A stretch of 64,000 nt of DNA from Polyangium jinanense. GTDB lineage: Bacteria > Myxococcota > Polyangia > Polyangiales > Polyangiaceae. The notes under the pieces were generated by a model. That model was not told the origin of the DNA. It worked only from the letters and a program-made list of their open reading frames with translations, and did no database searches. Shown here piece by piece: positions 42,337 to 50,267 of the stretch (position 1 is its first letter; every line of letters starts with the position of its first letter). The position numbers were made by a program, and so were the translations under genes. The DNA lies in NCBI RefSeq assembly GCF_028435365.1, contig NZ_JAGTJJ010000009.1:1-64000 (forward strand), in the 5' to 3' direction.

Positions 42337-43230
42337 TCAGACGTCGATCCCTCGTCGCCGCCACGCCTCCCTGATCCTGGGATACTCCGCCTCGTAAATG
42401 TCGAGCTGGCGCTGCACGCCAGCGAGGATCCGAGCACTCTCGGCGGAATGGTCCTGTCGAAATAGGGCGGCTATCTGTTGTTCGATCTCTGCGAGGCGAT
42501 CGCACATTTGGGCGAGCTGGATCAGGTTCGTCCGTTCGCGAGGTTTGCCCTCGAAGAAGACCTGAAACTCGGTGGATATCAACGCCGCCTCGTGCTCCAG
42601 GCTGCGGAGGCGTTCGCCTAGCGGAGCCGCCGCCTGGACGCGCTCGATCTCCCGCGCCTCGTTCTGCAGCGTGCGGAGCTGAGCCCGTCCCCGCTCTCGG
42701 CAGAGAGCCACGCGAGCATCCGAGAGCGCATCGAGCTCCGGATCCTCCAATGTCGAGAGGATATCGGCCAAGCTCGCGGCAGAGCGCCGGAGCAGCCCGG
42801 CCCGGCCCGTGAGCCGCGGGCGCCCCGCGAAATGGATGCGGTAAAGGAGGAGCTGATCGTTCAACCGCGTGACCTGGGAAGCGAGCCGCGCTGCCGTGGG
42901 CTGCGCGTGGATTGCCTTGCGGATCTGCGCAAGCTCCACGGCGAACAGGGCGAGGTGGCCGCCAATGGCCGCGGCCATGCCTTCGATCCCCGCGCCACTC
43001 GCTCGCGTGGCCATGATTTCGACCTGCAAGCTGCGAAGGCGCTCCGCCATCTCCTGGAGCAGTGCCGTATCGCGAGTCACGCGGGGTTTGCCCGCGAACT
43101 TGCGCGCATAGGCGGCCAGGAGGTGGCGGGCCTCTCCCACGGGAAAACGCAGCGCCTCGGGCACGGCCCCCGGCGCCGGCATCGCGACCGGAGCCGAGAG
43201 ATTGAGCGTCGGCGGCACCAGCATTCTCAT
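42337..43230 (-). CDS. Three-repeat helical protein of the spike locus
   Basis: 297 aa. No known family recognised. Three repeats of about 85 residues each open with a (F/Y)xxxF(A/E)G(K/R)PR motif: YARKFAGKPRVTR, YRIHFAGRPRLTG and FQVFFEGKPRERT. Each is followed by Leu/Ala/Glu-rich helices, probably coiled coils. No signal peptide or membrane segment. It is the last gene of the five-gene leftward operon and its ATG overlaps the stop of the DUF2169 gene. It could be a chaperone or adaptor for the spike tip; this is inferred from position. Confidence 0.65.
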   Translation of the reverse strand: MRMLVPPTLNLSAPVAMPAPGAVPEALRFPVGEARHLLAAYARKFAGKPRVTRDTALLQEMAERLRSLQVEIMATRASGAGIEGMAAAIGGHLALFAVELAQIRKAIHAQPTAARLASQVTRLNDQLLLYRIHFAGRPRLTGRAGLLRRSAASLADILSTLEDPELDALSDARVALCRERGRAQLRTLQNEAREIERVQAAAPLGERLRSLEHEAALISTEFQVFFEGKPRERTNLIQLAQMCDRLAEIEQQIAALFRQDHSAESARILAGVQRQLDIYEAEYPRIREAWRRRGIDV

Positions 43231-45197
43231 GAGGCGTCAGTTCCTTCCCTCTGCAACCCTTTGAGCGCGTCTCGCACGTGTTTCCGGAGCGCCCTGTCTT
43301 GCGCCAACCTCTCGACCCAGACGCGCTCGATTCGCATGGCAGCGCCCTGCGGCAGCGAAAGCGCCGAAAGCGCCTCGGCGATCGCCCCCTGTTCCGATGC
43401 GAGCGTCAGGCGCGCATACTCGCTCGCCTGGATGGGCCCGCGCTCCTTCTCGATCTGATCGACGTACGCCGCGTCAAACCTCCTGAGCAGCCCGGGCTTT
43501 CCCTTGCTCGTCTCGGTCCGGATCGCGTCCATCCAGCGTCGCTCGAGCGCTGCCCACTCCATGGGCCCGAGGCCGTTCTCGCGGAGGATCTCCGTCGTCT
43601 CGGCGCGGTGGCATGCTATCGCTGCCGCGATTGCCGCGCACTTCTCAAGCGGGAGATCCTTGGATTCCGTGGATGACTGCGGCGGCTCAGGTAAAACCGC
43701 CGTACGCGCGACCATTTCGGACCCAGCGAGCGGCCCGATCATGGGTGGAGGCGCCGGCGCAGCGGCGGTCTGTCCTTGCTCAATCGGCGGCTCGACCGGC
43801 GTCGGTGCAGGCGGAGGGGGTGACGAGACGTGCTCGATGATCGGCGGAGACGGCGCGGCGGCTCGGAAAGGCATTACGCTACGCGTAGCCGCTGCCTCAT
43901 TCTCTTCCGGGACCAGAGCAAGCGTTCCTGTGGAAGGCGCCTGCTCGCGGGGCACGGAGTTTTGCCCCAGAGCTGCACCGGTACCCGACGTCGGGGCTCC
44001 CGAGGGGACGGGTGGCGGAACAAATGGAAGGAGTGGCAGGTGCTTCGCCGCAGCGGCTGCGTCGGAGGAGAGCGCAAGCGTGGTCGTGGGCTGTGTCGCT
44101 CCCACGCAGCCAGCCCGATTCCGGCTCGGCGTGGGTTCGATTCGCGAGATACTTTCTTCGCCGGTCATCTGGACGGCTGCCACGATCCGCAACGCCGAAA
44201 GTGCCGCCTCGCTGGCAATGGGGAAGCTGCGCCGGCACACCACGGTGCAGCGCTGTTCGTCCCCGTCGATCCGCACCGTGTCCAGGTGGAGATCGAGCGG
44301 TTGGCCGTCGGGTACGCCGAATGCGGAAAGGCCGAAGACCCGCGCCGCGCCGCGCAAACCCGGGAGGCGCGTCCGGAAGCGAGGCAGCGCCGGGTGCAGA
44401 CCTTCGAGTACGAGCCACTCGTCCCCGCGCAGCCAATCGATTCGCTGATCGAGCGGCGCAGCCTGGAAGTACGACCAGTTGAAGCCCTCGGGGATCTCGG
44501 CGATGGGTCCATCGAGCACGTGGCGGGGCACCGAGCCGAGCAGTCGTTTGCGGATGGGCCAGGCGCGCCCGATCGGCCCGAAGCCGGCGGGACGGTGCGG
44601 TTCGGTGGGATCGAGGATATATGGCTCCTGTTCGTCCGTGGGCGGCTCCAGGCCAAATGGGTTCTCTTGGCCGTCCATACCGCGAGTCGACCGTTCGTAG
44701 ACCATGGGCATGCGCTGCAAGCCACGAGGGGCGCGGATCAGCAGCCTCTTGTCGAGTAGGAGCCGATCGTCATCGAAAATCGCGACCCGCACAGGCAAGG
44801 CTTGTACGGGGTTGCCCTCGGGCGCATACGCGTGTCCGGTGAAGAGCACATCGGCACGCGCCAGGTAGGGGGCGAGATCACTCGTGAACCGGACGCTGCG
44901 CGCCGGGTTGTTGCCGTGGTGAACGTCCGAACGCAGTATCTCCTGCGGCTCCGTTCGAGACATCGGCGCGTCCGGCGCGAAGGTGAACGTGGCTTTGGCA
45001 ATGACGGTGACGTGGAGCTGGCCTTCGAAGCGCCAGGCGACGGCGGTCGACGCCGTCGTCGATTCGTGTTGTGGCTCCGGGACGGCCGGAAGATGAGCGC
45101 TGCGGAGCATGAGCGGCGGTTTCCCATCCATAAGCGTTCCAATATCCTGTCCAGCACACGTTCGGGACGGCTTTGCAGTCGACTGGCTGGCGCTCAT
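43227..45197 (-). CDS. DUF2169 protein (type VI-associated)
   Basis: 656 aa. The N-terminal 330 residues match DUF2169 (VAWRFEGQLHVTVIAKATF, SDLAPYLARADVLFTGHAY, GFGPIGRAWPIR), a family that accompanies VgrG, PAAR-like and effector genes and is thought to help load effectors. A Pro/Ala-rich linker (PPPPAPTPVEPPIEQ) leads to a helical C-terminal domain (about 540-656) with ENGLGPMEWAALERRWMD. Starts and stops overlap both neighbours by 4 bp. With the DUF4280 tip and VgrG opposite, it most likely works in assembling the modified spike. Confidence 0.82.
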   Translation of the reverse strand: MSASQSTAKPSRTCAGQDIGTLMDGKPPLMLRSAHLPAVPEPQHESTTASTAVAWRFEGQLHVTVIAKATFTFAPDAPMSRTEPQEILRSDVHHGNNPARSVRFTSDLAPYLARADVLFTGHAYAPEGNPVQALPVRVAIFDDDRLLLDKRLLIRAPRGLQRMPMVYERSTRGMDGQENPFGLEPPTDEQEPYILDPTEPHRPAGFGPIGRAWPIRKRLLGSVPRHVLDGPIAEIPEGFNWSYFQAAPLDQRIDWLRGDEWLVLEGLHPALPRFRTRLPGLRGAARVFGLSAFGVPDGQPLDLHLDTVRIDGDEQRCTVVCRRSFPIASEAALSALRIVAAVQMTGEESISRIEPTPSRNRAGCVGATQPTTTLALSSDAAAAAKHLPLLPFVPPPVPSGAPTSGTGAALGQNSVPREQAPSTGTLALVPEENEAAATRSVMPFRAAAPSPPIIEHVSSPPPPAPTPVEPPIEQGQTAAAPAPPPMIGPLAGSEMVARTAVLPEPPQSSTESKDLPLEKCAAIAAAIACHRAETTEILRENGLGPMEWAALERRWMDAIRTETSKGKPGLLRRFDAAYVDQIEKERGPIQASEYARLTLASEQGAIAEALSALSLPQGAAMRIERVWVERLAQDRALRKHVRDALKGLQREGTDAS

Positions 45198-46147
45198 TTT
45201 TCGCGCGCGCAGCGGAACCCGAGGAAGGCCTCGCGGCTCTCGGGTGTGAACCCGAGCTCGAAGGTGGTCGCCAGTCCCTCCGTGGAATGTGCGAAATCTC
45301 CGCCGCGGGCCTCCCGGCCATTGTCCTCGTCTTTATCGCTGAGGTTCGCGCAATCGTTGCAGGGCGTCGGATGTGTGCCGTGGTAATCCAGAAGCCACTC
45401 CGACATGCTTCCCGCCAGATCAGCGTGCCCCGATTCTCCATCGCCGGCGGGCGATCTCGATCCGACGCGCGGGATCAGGCACCCCATGTTGGTGGTATCG
45501 CAGCCATACGCGGCGAGGTCCGGGGTCGGCGTGGCCTCGCCCCACGGATAGGTCCGTTGCTCGTTGCCGTGGGCGGCCGCGTAGTTCCACTCGGCTTTCG
45601 TCGGGAGACGGGCTTCGTCCCAGGCGCAGAAGGCGAAGGCGACGTACCAGGAGACGCAATTGATGGGGAGCTCCTCGTTCGGGCCTGGTCCGTCGGTCCA
45701 CGTCCGAAAATTCGGATCACAGCCCAGCGAAGCTTCGAGCTCCGCCCGATCTCTGGGCAAATGGTCGTCCCAGCCAGGATCCCACCCGCTGCCCGCGAGC
45801 CGCGGGTGGCTCCCGTGGTCCTTTTGGGGCTTGTTCTGTGGATATCCCGCGACGAACTGCCGAAATCGACCCACCGTCACCTCGAAACGATCGAGCCGAA
45901 AATCAGCGACCGTGGCGGGGAACTGAGGATCGTTGACGCGGTTGAACGTGCCGCCCAGCACGACCGCGTCCGCGCAACAGCTCTCGTCGCCGTCCGGCCC
46001 GCAGCGGGGCTCGACCCGATCACACCGCGGCAGCGAGAACACGTTTGGTTCCACGTCCGGAAAACACGCGGTCGAGGCGACCGAGAACAGGGCCGTCGCA
46101 GCAGAGAGCTCGACGACAGGAAGCCGCATTCGATCACGTCCGTGCAT
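45194..46147 (-). CDS. FGE/SUMF1-fold lipoprotein
   Basis: 317 aa. The signal sequence MRLPVVELSAATALFSVASTAC follows a short start; the ATG at 46147 overlaps the TAA of the gene before it (TAATG), so I kept it, though ATG at 46129 is possible. The mature part is a formylglycine-generating-enzyme-type domain: FRLDRFEVTVGRFRQFVAG, PINCVSWYVAFAFCAWDEA, RLPTKAEWNYAA and a closing FLGFRCAREK. Catalytic Cys pairs of true FGE are not evident. In Pseudomonas T6SS, a periplasmic FGE-fold protein (TagR) promotes the kinase PpkA; this gene sits in an operon with a Ser/Thr kinase, so a similar sensing role is plausible. Confidence 0.82.
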   Translation of the reverse strand: MHGRDRMRLPVVELSAATALFSVASTACFPDVEPNVFSLPRCDRVEPRCGPDGDESCCADAVVLGGTFNRVNDPQFPATVADFRLDRFEVTVGRFRQFVAGYPQNKPQKDHGSHPRLAGSGWDPGWDDHLPRDRAELEASLGCDPNFRTWTDGPGPNEELPINCVSWYVAFAFCAWDEARLPTKAEWNYAAAHGNEQRTYPWGEATPTPDLAAYGCDTTNMGCLIPRVGSRSPAGDGESGHADLAGSMSEWLLDYHGTHPTPCNDCANLSDKDEDNGREARGGDFAHSTEGLATTFELGFTPESREAFLGFRCAREK

Positions 46148-47160
46148 TAGAAGCTCCCCACGATCGTCGCGCCCGCGCCGTCGGGTGCAATCCACGGGAG
46201 CGTAATGGCCGTCCGCGTCGGCTCCTTCGCAAACCGCGATCCGGCGATCCCCACGATCGCAGCCCCGATCACGATCATCCCCGCGCTGCCCAGCCCGACG
46301 AAGAGTCCGAGATCGCGGTTTTTGCGCGCATTGTCGGCTGCGTAGTCGTACCCAGGGTTGCAATAGGTACCGCCCCGGACGTCGCGACAGTTTTCTTGCA
46401 ATGCGCCGATCGCAGCCCGGTTGTCGACGAGGAATCCGATCGCCGCCCCGGAGAGCCCAATTCCGACGGCCCCGGCGACCCACGCCCAGGCGGGGACGCC
46501 ACCTCCGGTCTTCCCGTCTGCTCTGGCCTCTGGTTCGGGCTCGAGCGCCAGCTCGACTGTGACGCTTTTGCCCTCCTCGAGCGTGACCGTGCGGGTCTCC
46601 GTCTTGTGGCCGGGCGCGCTCGCGCGGATCTCGTGGGGGCCCGGATCGGCGGGCAGCGGTTCGCCGAGCGCTGCAGGAAGGAGTGCCTTGCCATCGCGCT
46701 GCACTTCGAGACCCGCCGGCGCGTGCGCGACCACGACACGGAGCTTCGGCACCCGCGGCGAAAGCGCCGTGATCCCGTTGTTCGCGATTTCCTCGAGGCC
46801 TCTCCGCCGCTGCTCCCCATGGGTCTCGTGGTTCAGACCGAGGGCGCGGTGGTAGTCCTCCCAGGCCGAGGCGAGCTTGCCCTCCTGCTCGTGACACCGG
46901 GCGAGATTGAGCGCGGTGCTCGCCGAAGGGTGCAGCGCGAGGCTGGCCTCGAACTTTGGACAACCTGCGGCATAGTCGCCATTCTCGACGAGCGATCGCC
47001 CGGCCTTGAAAAGCGCCTCCGCGGCCGCCGCATCATGCGCCTTGGGTTCCTGCGCGCCCGCCCCGGAGGCGCAAACTCCGAGCCCCACAGCACACGCAAG
47101 CCCCGCGATCCGCGCTGGAACGCCGCAAACGCGGATGTCACATATGCTGGAGTAGGTCAT
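46147..47160 (-). CDS. TPR-PEGA membrane protein
   Basis: 337 aa. Signal peptide (MTYSSICDIRVCGVPARIAG...GAGAQ), then a TPR region (AEALFKAGRSLVENGDYAAG, CPKFEASLALHPSASTALN, LARCHEQEGKLASAW), a PEGA-like beta domain (LEVQRDGKALLPAAL, GPHEIRASAPGHK) and two membrane helices near the C-terminus (VAGAVGIGLSGAAIGFLV, GLGSAGMIVIGAAIVGIA). This layout is common beside myxobacterial Ser/Thr kinases. Start at MTYSS, 23 bp inside the kinase gene end. It probably relays or anchors an envelope signal to the kinase. Confidence 0.8.
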   Translation of the reverse strand: MTYSSICDIRVCGVPARIAGLACAVGLGVCASGAGAQEPKAHDAAAAEALFKAGRSLVENGDYAAGCPKFEASLALHPSASTALNLARCHEQEGKLASAWEDYHRALGLNHETHGEQRRRGLEEIANNGITALSPRVPKLRVVVAHAPAGLEVQRDGKALLPAALGEPLPADPGPHEIRASAPGHKTETRTVTLEEGKSVTVELALEPEPEARADGKTGGGVPAWAWVAGAVGIGLSGAAIGFLVDNRAAIGALQENCRDVRGGTYCNPGYDYAADNARKNRDLGLFVGLGSAGMIVIGAAIVGIAGSRFAKEPTRTAITLPWIAPDGAGATIVGSF

Positions 47161-48451
47161 CGGTCTTCCTCGAAGGGGCAGGAGGGGGGCGGCGGCCGGC
47201 CTTCCCTGAATGCGTCGACGTGGACGGCGGGGCCGCTGAGGCGCTCGGCGATGCGGACACAAGAGGCGTCGTGTCGAGCAGCAGCGCCGCCTCGGGCGCC
47301 GCGAGAGCGGCGCTGGGCGGCGAGGGCTCCGCTGGCGCTTTCGCCTGGGGCCCTGCGAGCACATCGGGCGGCGAAGGCGCGCGCAGCCATGCGAAGAGGC
47401 CGAGGCCAAGCACCGCTGCGGCGATGGCCGCGCCGATCGTGATCGCGGTGCGTCGGCCACGGCTCGGCAGCGGGGTGTGAGGCCGCGTCTGGGCCGACGG
47501 CGACAGCGTACCCATTTCGGGTTGGGACATGGGGATCGGGGCCGCAATCTCGATGCCGGAGCCGATGTCAGGCCCGGAGCTCCTCGATGCATGCACCCCG
47601 ACGTTCCTGGCCAGGCTCGCAAACGCCTCGACGAGCTCGGCCGCGCTCTGGAAACGCTGTTTTGGATCTCGCGCAAGTGCGCGCTGGAAGAACCCATCGA
47701 TCTCGGGGCCGAGGTCGGGCGCCACCTCCGAGGCGAGCGGAATGGGCGCCGTGCAGACATCCACGAGCACCTCGCCGATCTCATCGCCCGGGAAGGGGAG
47801 CCGGCCAGTGAGGCACTGGAATGCAATCACGCCGAGGGACCAGAGATCGGTGCGGTGATCGACGTGGTTGCTCCTGCGTACCTGCTCCGGGCTCATGTAA
47901 CTCGGGGAGCCGAGCAGCGCGCCGGTGCGCGTCGCCTGTGCGCCTGCGATGAGCCCGGTGGACTTTGCGATCCCGAAATCGACGACCTTGACGATCTGCT
48001 CGTCGCCGAGGCGAGCGAGGAAGATGTTTCCGGGCTTGAGATCGCGGTGAATGAGGCCGAGTTCGTGCGCGCGGCGCAGAGCCTTGCCGACCTGCTCGAG
48101 GATGTCCAGGGTGGCCCGGAGCGACAGCCGGCGCTCGCGTGCGAGGCAGGCCGCGAGATCCTCCCCCTCGAGGAGCTCCATCACGATGTAGGGCGATCCG
48201 TCCTCGACACCATAATCGTGAACCTGCGCCGCATTTGGGCTCTTGAGGATGGCCGCGACCTTGGCCTCGCGCTCGAAGCGCGCGCGCAGGTCGGCGGAGG
48301 AGGCGACCTGCGGCGCCATGAACTTGATCGCGATATCCACGTCGAGTTGCAGGTGTCGAGCTACCCACACGCTGCCCATTGCGCCCCGTGCCAGCGCACG
48401 TTCGAGACGATAACGACCTGCGATGATGCTGCCTGTCGTGTGCTCGGGCAC
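47138..48451 (-). CDS. Ser/Thr protein kinase (PpkA/Pkn-like)
   Basis: 437 aa. Complete Hanks-type kinase domain (residues 12-275): glycine loop ARGAMGSVW, IAIK, HRDLKPGNIF, VDFG and SPSYMSPEQV. A Pro/Ser-rich linker leads to one membrane helix (TIGAAIAAAVLGLGLFAWL) and an Ala/Pro/Ser-rich periplasmic tail without a sensor domain. All catalytic residues are present, unlike the kinase at 13643. It starts the five-gene overlapping operon opposite the VgrG operon. In type VI systems a similar kinase controls firing by phosphorylating a FHA protein; none is seen here. Confidence 0.9.
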   Translation of the reverse strand: MPEHTTGSIIAGRYRLERALARGAMGSVWVARHLQLDVDIAIKFMAPQVASSADLRARFEREAKVAAILKSPNAAQVHDYGVEDGSPYIVMELLEGEDLAACLARERRLSLRATLDILEQVGKALRRAHELGLIHRDLKPGNIFLARLGDEQIVKVVDFGIAKSTGLIAGAQATRTGALLGSPSYMSPEQVRRSNHVDHRTDLWSLGVIAFQCLTGRLPFPGDEIGEVLVDVCTAPIPLASEVAPDLGPEIDGFFQRALARDPKQRFQSAAELVEAFASLARNVGVHASRSSGPDIGSGIEIAAPIPMSQPEMGTLSPSAQTRPHTPLPSRGRRTAITIGAAIAAAVLGLGLFAWLRAPSPPDVLAGPQAKAPAEPSPPSAALAAPEAALLLDTTPLVSASPSASAAPPSTSTHSGKAGRRPPPAPSRKTDDLLQHM

Positions 48452-48808
48452 GAACCGGAAGATACTGGAGTTTTTGCGCTCCGTCCACCCGTGCAGAGCG
48501 AATCACGTCACGAAAACTTCGCAGGCGAAGGCGTTGAGAATGCAGCATTCACACGTCCAGGGCGTCGTGCCCAATCCCGATCGCGCTCGACGGTGCACGT
48601 TTGTTCTGGACATATATGTCCTCCAGCAGTGCGATCGTTGCCCGAAATGCCTGGACGACCCGCAAACCGCGAGACGATTCCATTTTCGTGGAGCGCCCGC
48701 TCGGCGATGGCCACGAGCGGCTCGAGTCCAAACGGCTTGGCAAAGGACGAGCCTCGCTCGCCAATTGCGGCAGGCAAGAGACCCTCCGTAATGGCGAATG
48801 ACGCTTGA
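48452..48808. other. Intergenic region upstream of kinase operon
   Basis: No gene is seen. The promoter of the leftward five-gene operon should lie here. Bases around 48595-48640 are locally A+T-rich (GTTTGTTCTGGACATATATG on the + strand). Confidence 0.4.
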
Positions 48809-49186
48809 TCAATCCTTTCTGCGGCGACGCGTATCATAATGCCCCCGCAAATACCGCGGGATCCCGGTGGTGTGGTGCCGCGGTAGCACCCGAATCCGCT
48901 TCCCGCACCCGCAGGCGCAGACGTGCAGCCCCTTCGCGTTCTCAACCTCCGCCCACGCTGAACACACCTCCGGCTGATGCCACCGGATGAACCGCGGGAT
49001 CCCCACGCAGTGGTGCCACGGCTTCACCACGACCCGCCCCCCGCACCCGCAGGCGCACCTGTACCCCTTCGCATTTTCAGCCTTCGCCCAGGCCTCCGCC
49101 GCACCCGCGGGCGTGGGCCGCGTGGACAACTTCACCGTTCCATCTAACACGAGAGGCCGTGTCGCCGTTTGGCGAAAGGTCAACAT
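48809..49186 (-). CDS. Small protein with two CxCGCG zinc-binding repeats
   Basis: 125 aa, not assigned to a named family. Two repeats of about 45 residues each contain AENAKG or VENAKG, then CxCGCGxxxxVxPxHHxxGIPRxxRxH: YRCACGCGGRVVVKPWHH and HVCACGCGKRIRVLPRHH. Cys and His spacing suggests a zinc knuckle related to HNH-like DNA-binding modules. The C-terminus is basic (DTRRRRKD). Codons 1-7 (MLTFRQT) are the 19-bp sequence also found inverted at 34430. Its 5' end overlaps a four-helix-bundle remnant on the other strand by a few bases, so the start may be artificial. Confidence 0.5.
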   Translation of the reverse strand: MLTFRQTATRPLVLDGTVKLSTRPTPAGAAEAWAKAENAKGYRCACGCGGRVVVKPWHHCVGIPRFIRWHQPEVCSAWAEVENAKGLHVCACGCGKRIRVLPRHHTTGIPRYLRGHYDTRRRRKD

Positions 49187-49385
49187 TGCAGAGGGAATGG
49201 GCAACCACGCCGGTACGAAGCGGCAGCGCTACGCCTCCGCCCTCGGCTCGGCACGGGAGGTGCTGGCATGCGTCCAGGTCGCCCAGGCCATGCGTTATAT
49301 CGGTAGCGTCGATGGGCGCGCGCTCGACCGAATGGACCGCGTCATCGCCACCCTCGGACGCCTCGTCTACCGCCGCGCATCCTGA
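49182..49385 (+). pseudogene. Four-helix-bundle protein, C-terminal part
   Basis: About 67 codons: NIAEGMGNHAGTKRQRYASA, LGSAREVLACVQVAQAM and a final RVIATLGRLVYRRAS, the second half of the same family as the fragment at 34206. The first half is missing; the frame upstream belongs to the opposite-strand zinc-repeat gene. The break falls exactly at the end of the 19-bp sequence 49166-49184. The two fragments overlap in the NxAEG region but differ, so they come from two different genes. Confidence 0.7.
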
Positions 49386-49393
49386 ACCAGCAG

Positions 49394-49429
49394 GGTGGGC
49401 CGCCCTCTGCACGGGCGGCCCACCCTTTC
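49394..49429 (+). terminator. Strong intrinsic terminator
   Basis: Perfect 13-bp arms (GGGTGGGCCGCCC and complement) with a 7-base loop, followed by TTT. It stands 9 bases after the stop of the four-helix-bundle remnant and was probably that gene's terminator. Confidence 0.85.
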
Positions 49430-49631
49430 CGCCTGGATCACGGCCCCCATTGCGGTGCTCCTCGTCCCATTCCCTATGGATCGCAGGTTCTCCCCCGACG
49501 AACCAATCTTCACCTTTCGTGATTGCCTTCCCCCACGATTCATGAGACAAAAGCAAGCGACGCCAGCCGGTGCTTCCAACACCGACCGGCGTCTGACCTG
49601 CAAACCCCGAGCTAACCGGAGTTCACAAGCT

Positions 49632-50168
49632 GTGACCAATCTAGACGTCTGCCCTGAATCCGCCAAAAAACCGGTAACCTTTCCCTCCCCGGAGGCATCC
49701 TTCGAGCGGTTTTACCGCGAATCCTGGGGCTTCGTTCGTTCTGTCCTCCTCAAGCGTGGCGTCCCGGAGCGGGAAGCGGACGACCTCACGCAGGAGGTCT
49801 TCGTGGTCGCGTGGCGACAGCGTGACTCCATGGTTTGGGACAGGCAGGCGCGAGCGTGGCTCTACACGGTCGCCGGTTATATCGCCGCGAACCATTGCAA
49901 GCTTGCGCGGCACCGGACGGAGGCGTTCGTCGCCGAGCTGCCCGAGCCCGCGGTCCATCCGCAGGTGACGCAGGCCATGGACGCGACCCGCCTCCTCTGG
50001 AGGGCCCTCCCAAAGCTCGGCGAAAAGCTCGCCCCCGTGCTGATCGCCTACGAAATCGAAGGCCGCTCGATGCCGGAGATTGCCCGCGCGCTCGGGATCC
50101 GCCTGAAGACCGCCTACGCCCGCCTGCAACTGGCCCGCAACCGCCTCGCGCACTGCGCCCCCGTCTGA
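49632..50168 (+). CDS. ECF-type RNA polymerase sigma factor
   Basis: 178 aa. Region 2 (FYRESWGFVRSVLLKRGVPE, DDLTQEVFVVAWRQ) and region 4 (GRSMPEIARALGIRLKTAYA, RLQLARNRL helix-turn-helix) are clear. It directs RNA polymerase to a stress or envelope regulon. The GTG start is preceded by CGGAG at a good distance; the frame remains open upstream but reads as leader and spans the terminator hairpin. No anti-sigma gene is adjacent: next comes the hexamer repeat, then a converging gene of unknown function. It may control the island's secreted proteins; that is a guess. Confidence 0.85.
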   Translation: MTNLDVCPESAKKPVTFPSPEASFERFYRESWGFVRSVLLKRGVPEREADDLTQEVFVVAWRQRDSMVWDRQARAWLYTVAGYIAANHCKLARHRTEAFVAELPEPAVHPQVTQAMDATRLLWRALPKLGEKLAPVLIAYEIEGRSMPEIARALGIRLKTAYARLQLARNRLAHCAPV

Positions 50169-50169
50169 C

Positions 50170-50205
50170 GCTCCCGCTCCCGCTCCCGCTCCCGCTCCCG
50201 CTCCC
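50170..50205. repeat. GCTCCC hexamer microsatellite
   Basis: Six perfect GCTCCC copies directly after the sigma factor stop, followed by variant GCTACC units to about 50229. It is the same hexamer as at 33931-33960 read on the other strand. Confidence 0.95.
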
Positions 50206-50267
50206 AAACCCGCTACCGCTACCGCTCCCGTGCGTCGAGGCTTGTTGAGCCGCGGACGCTTGCGCCT

